Positions 6,062-11,239 of a DNA stretch of 11,239 nucleotides are shown here, in pieces (position 1 is the first letter of the stretch; each line of letters opens with the position of its first letter). The DNA is from Paracoccaceae bacterium (GTDB taxonomy: Bacteria > Pseudomonadota > Alphaproteobacteria > Rhodobacterales > Rhodobacteraceae). The notes under the pieces were generated by a model. It saw only the letters and a program-made list of their open reading frames with translations. It was not told the DNA's origin and ran no database searches. Made by a program: the position numbers and the translations under genes. Location: NCBI GenBank assembly GCA_004566265.1, contig SPLB01000196.1, forward strand, positions 1 to 11,239. The letters run 5' to 3'.

Positions 6062-6253
6062 ATGGATGCGACCAAGGAAGAGCTCTGCGAGGGACGTAAG
6101 CGTCTGTTCAAATTAATTCTCAGACAGGCCCGCGCGGCGCATCGGGCCCGGCAGGATGCAGCCTGCATGCCCCAGTCATCGATTCAGTCAACCTCCTCCT
6201 CTGATGTTTCGTTCTTGGCCCTTTGTCAGGGAAGTTTTAAATTCTCAAATTGA
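6062..6253 (+). CDS. Doubtful small ORF, unknown protein
   Basis: From ATG 6062 this frame encodes 63 residues. The first half is highly charged and could form an amphipathic helix (EELCEGRKRLFKLILRQARA, about 6-25); the second half is serine-rich and low in complexity. AAGGGAAG sits about five bases before the ATG and could act as a ribosome site. No family is recognised. Codon use in the second half is less like the neighbouring genes, and the frame could be open by chance. Confidence 0.25.
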   Translation: MDATKEELCEGRKRLFKLILRQARAAHRARQDAACMPQSSIQSTSSSDVSFLALCQGSFKFSN

Positions 6254-6258
6254 TTTGA
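6245..6258 (-). repeat. AT-rich dyad downstream of the DUF599 gene
   Basis: TCAAAT (6245-6250) and ATTTGA (6253-6258) are perfect arms around two bases, about 33 bases beyond the DUF599 stop on the minus strand. With so small a loop and no GC it would be a poor terminator, so transcription may stop elsewhere or run on antisense to the region after rlmH. Confidence 0.25.
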
Positions 6259-6290
6259 TTTAAAGCTCCGCAATGAAATGCATCTGGGGC

Positions 6291-7049
6291 TCAGGATTGT
6301 GCATCGGTCTTTGGCACCTGATGGAGCCTTGCCGGGCTCTCCAACAAGATCGCGCGGGATTGCGACACAAATTCGCGGCGGAACAGCACCGCAGTGGTTA
6401 CAAGTGTCGCGGCAATCAAGGCCATCGGCCCTGCCAGCCATGCCAGCGCGGCGAGCGCAAAATAGGTCGACCGAAGCCCGCGGTTAAAGCTGCGTGCGGC
6501 GGTGATATTGATTTCGGCGGCTTGACGCGCGCGGGGGTACGCATCGGGGTCAGAGGGCGCGTTTGGCACAGCCGCCATAAGAACCGAACAATAGCCAAAA
6601 AGCCGGTGTGACCAAACGTAAACCAAAAAGGCATTGGTCAGGAATGCCAGCGAGGCGAGGATTTTGATCTCAAAAACAAACACCGGTGTGCTGGACAGCG
6701 TCAGATCTTGCGCGACACCGGCCAGCTGTTCGGTGTTTCCCACCAGCGCAAGGCCCCCCCCAAGCGCGAGCATGGCAGCAGAGGCAAAGAATGCAGCCGC
6801 TTGTCGCAGCGATGAAATCACCTGAGAATCAAAGATTCGCGGATCGCGGGTCACCATCTGGTCCATCCACTCGCGCCGGAAATCCGCCATCAGGCTTGAC
6901 ACCGATGGCCGGTCGGACCGGGGGTTTTCAATCCGCCAGCCAATCCAGAACCAAGCCAGTATCAAAAGGCCTAAGGCAATGAAATCCAGCGTAGAAAACA
7001 GCGTCAGCCGTTCGGTCCAGGTGTGTATCCAGGGTGTCGTCCAAACCAT
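6291..7049 (-). CDS. DUF599 family inner-membrane protein
   Basis: The 252-residue product has about four membrane segments (near residues 20-39, 82-104, 125-147 and 196-223). It also has DUF599 features: RREWMDQMVTRDPRIFDSQV (58-77) after the first segment and SFNRGLRSTYFALAALAWL (187-205) leading into the last. The family is found across proteobacteria and its function is unknown. The ATG at 7049 follows AGGGTG with a short spacer. The gene is divergent from glcD, sharing a roughly 120-base control region, and converges toward rlmH. Nothing ties it to glycolate metabolism beyond this position. The family call is from remembered sequence pattern and should be confirmed by a profile search. 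Confidence 0.8.
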   Translation of the reverse strand: MVWTTPWIHTWTERLTLFSTLDFIALGLLILAWFWIGWRIENPRSDRPSVSSLMADFRREWMDQMVTRDPRIFDSQVISSLRQAAAFFASAAMLALGGGLALVGNTEQLAGVAQDLTLSSTPVFVFEIKILASLAFLTNAFLVYVWSHRLFGYCSVLMAAVPNAPSDPDAYPRARQAAEINITAARSFNRGLRSTYFALAALAWLAGPMALIAATLVTTAVLFRREFVSQSRAILLESPARLHQVPKTDAQS

Positions 7050-7093
7050 ACGCGCACCCTAGCGGAGCAGAGGGGGCTTGTCAGGGAATTAAA

Positions 7094-7116
7094 ATTGGTA
7101 ATATTATTTGACCAAT
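7094..7116. promoter_or_regulatory. Operator-like dyad ATTGGT-N11-ACCAAT upstream of glcD
   Basis: Perfect 6-base half-sites ATTGGT (7094-7099) and ACCAAT (7111-7116) flank 11 AT-rich bases in the DUF599/glcD divergent region. The layout equals the T-N11-A rule of LysR-type regulators. The half-sites alone are those of FadR-subfamily GntR proteins such as PdhR, although those normally have only three bases between halves. The right half overlaps the proposed glcD -35 box, so binding would directly affect glc transcription. No regulator gene lies in the window. Confidence 0.45.
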
Positions 7117-7136
7117 ACGGCACCAAAGTAGACGAT
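7108..7136 (+). promoter_or_regulatory. Possible promoter of glcDEF
   Basis: TTGACC (7108-7113) matches the -35 consensus well and is followed after 17 bases by GACGAT (7131-7136), a poor -10 box matching at three positions. A weak -10 would fit an activated or repressed catabolic operon. Transcription would start near 7143, about 26 bases before glcD. Confidence 0.35.
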
Positions 7137-7168
7137 GGTGCCACAGGCCCGGCACGAAGGAACACGCA

Positions 7169-8611
7169 ATGGAAATGCCTTCCCCCAGCAAAATGGTCTT
7201 GGCTGACAAAGCCAAGCTGACCGAAGCACTGTTACAGGTGCTGCCTGAAGACGCTGTGATCTCGGACCTTGCCGAAACGCGCGCCTATGAATGTGACGCG
7301 CTCACCGCCTATCGCTGCCCGCCCATGCTGGCGGTTCTTCCACGCTCGACCCAAGAGGTCTCTGAGGTGCTGCGTATTTGCAACGCGGCAGGCGTGCCAG
7401 TGGTGCCTCGTGGGGCGGGGACTTCGCTTGCCGGTGGGGCGTTGCCAACAGCCGACTGTGTGCTGCTCGGTGTTGCGCGCATGACCGAAGTGCTGGAAAC
7501 CGATTATGACAACCGGATCATCCGTGTGCAGACAGGGCGCACCAACCTGTCGGTGTCCGGCGCGGTGGAGGACAGGGATTTTTTCTATGCCCCTGACCCC
7601 TCTTCGCAGCTTGCCTGTGCGATTGCCGGAAATATCGCCATGAACTCTGGTGGGGCGCATTGCCTGAAATATGGGGTCACCACCAACAACCTCATGGGTG
7701 TGACCATGGTGATGATGGATGGCACGGTGGTGGAGATCGGAGGGGCCCATCTGGACGCAGGCGGTCTGGACTTGCTGGGCGTGATCTGCGGAAGCGAGGG
7801 CCAGCTGGGCGTCGTGACCGAAGCGACCTTGCGGATTCTACGCAAACCCGAAGGCGCGCGTCCGGTTCTGATCGCCTTTGACAGCAATGAGGTCGCGGGC
7901 GCCTGTGTCAGCGACATCATCAAGGCAGGCGTTCTGCCCGTGGCGATCGAATTTATGGACCGTCCATGCATCGAGGCCTGTGAGGCCTTCGCTAAGGCGG
8001 GCTACCCGATGTGCGAGGCGCTGTTGATTGTTGAGGTCGAAGGGTCAGATGCGGAAATCGGCCATCAGCTTTCTTTGATTGGCGACATTGCCCGGCGGCA
8101 CGATCCGATCGAGCTGCGCGAGGCAAGCGATGCGGAGGAGGCGGCGCGGATCTGGCTGGGTCGAAAATCCGCCTTTGGCGCCATGGGGCAGATCAACGAC
8201 TACATGTGCTTGGATGGCACCATCCCGGTGTCGACCCTGCCTCAGGTGCTGCGCGGGATAGACGCATTGAGCCAACAGTTTGGGCTGAAGGTTGCCAATG
8301 TTTTTCACGCAGGCGACGGCAATATGCACCCGCTGATCTTGTTTGATGCCAATAAACCCGGCGACTTAGAACTGTGTGAGGAAATGGGCGCAGAGATCCT
8401 GAAGCTCTGTGTTGAAGTTGGCGGCTGCCTGACGGGCGAACATGGGGTAGGCGTAGAAAAACGCGATCTGATGACCCATCAATACAGTCCCAGCGATCTG
8501 GAGGCGCAGCTAAAGGTCAAGGATGTGTTTGATCCGAAATGGCTTTTGAACCCGGCAAAGGTGTTCCCTCTGGCGGTTACAGAAACCCGCCGCGCGGCTG
8601 GCCGAGTGTAA
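7169..8611 (+). CDS. glcD: Glycolate oxidase/dehydrogenase flavin subunit GlcD
   Basis: GlcD is the FAD subunit that oxidises glycolate to glyoxylate; with GlcE and GlcF it passes electrons to the membrane quinone pool. The 480-residue product is close to the E. coli length. It shows the FAD_binding_4 domain, with VVPRGAGTSLAGGALP (78-93), PDPSSQLACAIAGNIAMNSG (142-161) and VICGSEGQLGVVTEATLRIL (205-224), then the FAD-oxidase C-terminal domain with NVFHAGDGNMHP (377-388) and GGCLTGEHGVGVEK (418-431). The GDGNMHP and GEHGVG elements are typical of the glycolate/D-lactate oxidase branch. ATG 7169 is preceded by GAAGG with an 8-base spacer; ATG 7175 is a possible alternative. The stop codon overlaps the ribosome site of glcE. 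A related D-lactate dehydrogenase function is excluded mainly by the glcE and glcF neighbours. Confidence 0.95.
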   Translation: MEMPSPSKMVLADKAKLTEALLQVLPEDAVISDLAETRAYECDALTAYRCPPMLAVLPRSTQEVSEVLRICNAAGVPVVPRGAGTSLAGGALPTADCVLLGVARMTEVLETDYDNRIIRVQTGRTNLSVSGAVEDRDFFYAPDPSSQLACAIAGNIAMNSGGAHCLKYGVTTNNLMGVTMVMMDGTVVEIGGAHLDAGGLDLLGVICGSEGQLGVVTEATLRILRKPEGARPVLIAFDSNEVAGACVSDIIKAGVLPVAIEFMDRPCIEACEAFAKAGYPMCEALLIVEVEGSDAEIGHQLSLIGDIARRHDPIELREASDAEEAARIWLGRKSAFGAMGQINDYMCLDGTIPVSTLPQVLRGIDALSQQFGLKVANVFHAGDGNMHPLILFDANKPGDLELCEEMGAEILKLCVEVGGCLTGEHGVGVEKRDLMTHQYSPSDLEAQLKVKDVFDPKWLLNPAKVFPLAVTETRRAAGRV

Positions 8612-8622
8612 GGACATCTGAA

Positions 8623-9708
8623 ATGCTCAGACCTGAAACCGAGGCCGATCTGGTCGACGCCATTGCTGCGGCCAAAGACCCGCTGGCGATCCAAGGCGGT
8701 GGGACGCGCGGTGTGTCCTGCCAAGGAACACCGTTGACCACGGAAAGGCTAACGGGTGTCTCTCTCCACGAACCTGGTGCGCTGACGCTGGTCGCGGCGG
8801 CGGGCACCCCGGTTGCTGAGGTCGAACAGCTGCTTGCCGAAGAAAACCAGCGTTTGGCCTTTGAACCGCCAGATCTGCGCGCACTTTTGGGTTCTGAAGG
8901 CACACCGACTTTGGGCGGTGTGTTTGCCACCAATGGCGCTGGTCCGCGGCGCATTCAATGTGGCGCGGCGCGCGATTTTCTGCTGGGGGTGCGCTTTGTG
9001 GATGGCACTGGCACTGCTGTGTCTAACGGCGGGCGGGTGATGAAAAACGTCACCGGCTATGATCTGGTCAAGCTGATGGCGGGGGCACACGGGACGCTTG
9101 GCGTGCTGAGCGAAGTTAGCCTGAAGGTCTTGCCGCAGGCGGAGGCGACATCAACCGTGGTTGTGTCCACCGGTGATCTGGGCGCGGGCCTGCAGGCCAT
9201 GTCCACCGCGCTGGGCGCCCCCTATGACGTGTCGGGTGCAGCCTTTAATCCCGCAGCGGGCGAGGCTTACATCCGTCTGGAAGGGTTTCAAAGCTCCGTT
9301 GCCTATCGCGCAGAAAAACTGTCGACGCTGCTGGCAGGACACGGCGCAGTAGAGCTGCGCACCGACAGTGCCAATCTTTGGAAAGGGATCCGCGATGTGC
9401 AGCCGCTGGTCGGGGCTGATGGCGATCTGTGGCGGATTTCTGTCAAACCGGGCGATGCGGTGCGGCTGATCCCAGCGCTGGGCGCGGCGCAGTGTCTTCT
9501 TGATTGGGGGGGCGGGCTTGTCTGGGCCGTGGTGCCCAAGGGCACGGACGTCCGCGCCCGCATGGCGGTGCCCGGCCACGCCACTTTGATGCGCGGGAGA
9601 GGTTTTGCGCGGTTCCATCCCGAGCCTGCACCTTTGGCGGCCCTCTCGGCCGGGCTGCGGGCGCAGTTCGACCCGCGCCAGATCCTCAATCCCGGACTGA
9701 TGGGGTAA
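8623..9708 (+). CDS. glcE: Glycolate oxidase subunit GlcE (FAD-binding)
   Basis: GlcE is the smaller FAD-binding subunit, essential for the glycolate dehydrogenase complex although lacking the full catalytic domain of GlcD. The 361-residue product carries a single FAD_binding_4 domain: LAIQGGGTRG (21-30), LLGSEGTPTLGGVFATNGAG (88-107) and VTGYDLVKLMAGAHGTLGVL (143-162). It ends in FDPRQILNPGLMG, the closing motif of this oxidase family. I start it at ATG 8623, which has AAGGA (8610-8614) eight bases before it; that site overlaps the glcD TAA, so the two are translationally linked. The longer open frame from 8539 only reads glcD sequence in another frame. glcF begins three bases after the stop. 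The product name is secure given length, domain and order. Confidence 0.93.
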   Translation: MLRPETEADLVDAIAAAKDPLAIQGGGTRGVSCQGTPLTTERLTGVSLHEPGALTLVAAAGTPVAEVEQLLAEENQRLAFEPPDLRALLGSEGTPTLGGVFATNGAGPRRIQCGAARDFLLGVRFVDGTGTAVSNGGRVMKNVTGYDLVKLMAGAHGTLGVLSEVSLKVLPQAEATSTVVVSTGDLGAGLQAMSTALGAPYDVSGAAFNPAAGEAYIRLEGFQSSVAYRAEKLSTLLAGHGAVELRTDSANLWKGIRDVQPLVGADGDLWRISVKPGDAVRLIPALGAAQCLLDWGGGLVWAVVPKGTDVRARMAVPGHATLMRGRGFARFHPEPAPLAALSAGLRAQFDPRQILNPGLMG

Positions 9709-9711
9709 GAC

Positions 9712-11061
9712 ATGCAAACCAATTTCACCGAAGCCCAGCTGCGCGATGCGGGCACGCACCGCGCCAATCAAATCTTGCGATCCTGTGTTCACTGCGGCTT
9801 CTGCACGGCGACCTGCCCGACCTATCAGGTGCTGGGCGATGAGCTCGACAGCCCCCGTGGGCGCATCTACCTGATCAAGGACATGCTGGAAAACGAACGT
9901 GTTCCGGATGCCAAGACCGTCAAACACATCGACCGCTGCCTGTCGTGTCTGTCCTGCATGTCGACCTGCCCGTCGGGGGTGCATTACATGCATCTTGTCG
10001 ACCACGCGCGGGCTTACATCGAACAACACTATCAACGTCCCTGGCACGACCGCGCCCTGCGCTGGACACTGTCGCAGATTCTCCCCTATCCCACGCGGTT
10101 CCGGCTGGCGCTTCTGGCGGCCAAGATCGTGCGCCCCTTCCGAGGTTTGATTCCCGATGCGCGTCTGCGGGCAATGCTGGATATGGTGCCGCGTCATATT
10201 CCCCCGGTCAGTCGCAATGATGACCCACAAAGCTTTGCGCCGGAGGTTCAGCGCAAGAAACGTGTGGCGCTGATGACGGGCTGTGCACAAAAGGCGCTGA
10301 ACACCGACATCAATGACGCCACCATTCGGCTGCTGCGTCGTCTGGGCTGTGAGGTGGTGGTGGCCGGAGGCGCAGGCTGCTGTGGTGCGCTGACCCACCA
10401 CATGGGCCGCGAAGACGACAGCCACAAAGCCGCTGCCGCCAATATAAACGCCTGGATGGCTGAGGTCCGCGGCGAAGGCCTCGACGCCATTGTCATCAAC
10501 ACCTCGGGTTGCGGCACGACGGTCAAGGATTACGGCCATATGTTCCGCAATGACCCCCGGGCCGCTGACGCAGCCAAAGTGTCAGAGCTGGCAATGGATA
10601 TATCGGAACTTCTGATGCAGCTGGACCTGCCCGAAGGCGGAGCCGAGGATCTAACCGTGGCCTATCACGCCGCCTGTTCGTTGCAGCATGGCCAACAGGT
10701 GAAAACGCATCCCAAAACGCTGTTGATGCGCGCCGGGTTCAAAGTGGTCGAACCCGCTGACAGCCACCTGTGCTGCGGATCTGCCGGCACCTATAATTTG
10801 CTCCAGCCCGAGATCTCTGGCCAACTCAAATCGCGTAAGGTCAGAACGCTAGAGGGGACAGCCCCCGATCTGATCGCGGCAGGTAACATTGGCTGCATGA
10901 TGCAGATCGGATCGGGAACCTCGATCCCTGTGGTCCACACGGTGGAGCTTCTGGACTGGGCCACTGGTGGGCCCAAACCCCTTACCCTTGCAAACCCGCC
11001 CGCGTTTGCAAAATCCAATAAGCGCAGCTCCGCCGCTCAAGCAGTTCCGATCTTGCGCTGA
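9712..11061 (+). CDS. glcF: Glycolate oxidase iron-sulfur subunit GlcF
   Basis: GlcF carries electrons from the flavin subunits toward quinone at the inner face of the membrane. The 449-residue product has two 4Fe-4S motifs, C25-C28-C31-C35 (CVHCGFCTATCP) and C76-C79-C82-C86 (CLSCLSCMSTCP). Two cysteine-rich CCG domains follow, with AGCCGALTHHMG (221-232) and HLCCGSAGTYN (352-362), as in heterodisulfide-reductase-type subunits. The length exceeds the E. coli protein (about 407) by roughly 40 residues, including a C-terminal tail of about 30 residues (near 420-449) that is rich in small, polar and basic residues and lies beyond the last family motif. It begins three bases after glcE, so all three genes form one operon, ending at a hairpin terminator. 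No membrane helix is evident; attachment must be peripheral. Confidence 0.95.
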   Translation: MQTNFTEAQLRDAGTHRANQILRSCVHCGFCTATCPTYQVLGDELDSPRGRIYLIKDMLENERVPDAKTVKHIDRCLSCLSCMSTCPSGVHYMHLVDHARAYIEQHYQRPWHDRALRWTLSQILPYPTRFRLALLAAKIVRPFRGLIPDARLRAMLDMVPRHIPPVSRNDDPQSFAPEVQRKKRVALMTGCAQKALNTDINDATIRLLRRLGCEVVVAGGAGCCGALTHHMGREDDSHKAAAANINAWMAEVRGEGLDAIVINTSGCGTTVKDYGHMFRNDPRAADAAKVSELAMDISELLMQLDLPEGGAEDLTVAYHAACSLQHGQQVKTHPKTLLMRAGFKVVEPADSHLCCGSAGTYNLLQPEISGQLKSRKVRTLEGTAPDLIAAGNIGCMMQIGSGTSIPVVHTVELLDWATGGPKPLTLANPPAFAKSNKRSSAAQAVPILR

Positions 11062-11069
11062 GGGGCGCC

Positions 11070-11103
11070 GCGCGGCATTGAGGGGCAGTCGGGCCGCGTT
11101 TTT
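11070..11103 (+). terminator. Probable intrinsic terminator of glcDEF
   Basis: CGCGGC (11071-11076) and GCCGCG (11093-11098) pair, extended by one G-T pair, and are followed at once by five T residues (11099-11103). It lies nine bases beyond the glcF stop. The 16-base loop is long for a terminator, which lowers certainty. Confidence 0.6.
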
Positions 11104-11124
11104 GGGTTTCCCTTTGCCGTACTT

Positions 11125-11166
11125 TTGCCCGATCCCGCGGATAGACCGGCGGGTGGGATCGGGCAA
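11125..11166. repeat. Long perfect inverted repeat before the last gene
   Basis: TTGCCCGATCCC (11125-11136) and GGGATCGGGCAA (11155-11166) are perfect 12-base arms around 18 bases; one G-T and one C-G pair can extend the stem inward. Neither strand shows a T run after the stem, so it is not a standard terminator. The right arm ends 11 bases before the ATG of the exported protein, so in RNA the hairpin would sit directly against the translation start. Confidence 0.6.
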
Positions 11167-11177
11167 TTGGGGGCCAA

Positions 11178-11239
11178 ATGAGACGACAGGTGCTTGCAGC
11201 CGCAGTGGCGATGGTCGCGTCATTGGCCGTTGCGCCATC
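11178..11239 (+). CDS. Exported protein, N-terminal fragment (cut by window edge)
   Basis: Twenty complete codons are visible, reading MRRQVLAAAVAMVASLAVAP. Basic residues followed by an alanine- and valine-rich hydrophobic core are a textbook Sec signal peptide, so the product is probably periplasmic, outer-membrane or secreted. GGGGG lies about five bases before the ATG and may act as a ribosome site. The mature protein lies outside the window and its identity cannot be inferred. It is separated from glcF by a terminator and the long inverted repeat, so it is probably a separate transcription unit. Confidence 0.6.
   Translation, partial: MRRQVLAAAVAMVASLAVAP

Larger units (their letters stand above)
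5890..6290. other. Intergenic region after rlmH
   Basis: About 400 bases separate rlmH from the convergent DUF599 gene. No strong terminator is visible after rlmH. The stretch contains one doubtful ORF (6062-6253), a short dyad ATGCAG-C-CTGCAT (6156-6168) and an AT-rich dyad TCAAAT-TG-ATTTGA (6245-6258). The left 170 bases contain nothing I can name. Confidence 0.6.

Noticed and set aside
5869..6168. A 99-codon minus-strand frame after rlmH
   Set aside because: It begins inside the doubtful ORF region, overlaps the 3' end of rlmH, is rich in Arg and Ser, and lacks a ribosome site or recognisable domain.
6156..6168. Dyad ATGCAG-C-CTGCAT as an operator
   Set aside because: It is short, lies inside the doubtful ORF and has no promoter nearby.
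9151..10539. A 462-codon open frame on the minus strand, antisense to glcE and glcF
   Set aside because: It is a codon-bias shadow of two well-identified genes; no ribosome site or domain supports it.
11125..11166. The long inverted repeat as an intrinsic terminator for glcDEF
   Set aside because: No T run follows the stem on either strand, and a better terminator with five T residues lies closer to glcF at 11070-11103.

Overview
The window looks like ordinary chromosome from an alphaproteobacterium, most likely the Roseobacter/Rhodobacteraceae group. That placement rests on a moderately high-GC composition, the style of the proteins (LeuC, LeuD, RsfS, RlmH, a three-subunit glycolate oxidase) and recall of similar gene orders; no search was run. 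Nothing in it looks like a mobile element, phage, CRISPR array, rRNA or tRNA.

Left part (1-4495), all on the minus strand and read from right to left: leuC and leuD, 12 bases apart, encode the two subunits of 3-isopropylmalate dehydratase and end at a clear hairpin (2401-2436). Next come an uncharacterised multi-pass membrane protein (1226-2095) and a secreted endonuclease/exonuclease/phosphatase-fold protein (192-1229), joined by an ATGA overlap. The first 16 codons of leuB (3-isopropylmalate dehydrogenase) lie at 1-49. Two leucine-synthesis steps therefore flank an apparently unrelated membrane/secreted protein pair.

Middle (4496-6290): a 466-base divergent control region separates leuC from rsfS. 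It holds a near-consensus sigma70 promoter for rsfS, a hairpin in the leuC leader and several palindromes. rsfS (ribosomal silencing factor) and rlmH (23S rRNA pseudouridine-1915 methyltransferase) follow on the plus strand, separated by about 90 bases carrying two GC-rich inverted repeats. The 400 bases after rlmH hold at most one small, doubtful ORF.

Right part (6291-11239): a DUF599 membrane protein on the minus strand is divergent from glcD-glcE-glcF on the plus strand. These three tightly spaced genes encode the flavin, flavin-like and iron-sulfur subunits of membrane-linked glycolate dehydrogenase, which turns glycolate into glyoxylate. The glcD upstream region carries a dyad, ATTGGT-N11-ACCAAT, that may be an operator. 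After the glc terminator and a long perfect inverted repeat, the window ends in the signal peptide of an unidentified exported protein.

I do not see a previously undescribed system here. The points most worth checking are the unusual start region of rsfS, the glc operator-like dyad, the leuC leader, the missing catalytic residues in the secreted phosphatase-fold protein, and the large inverted repeat before the last gene.
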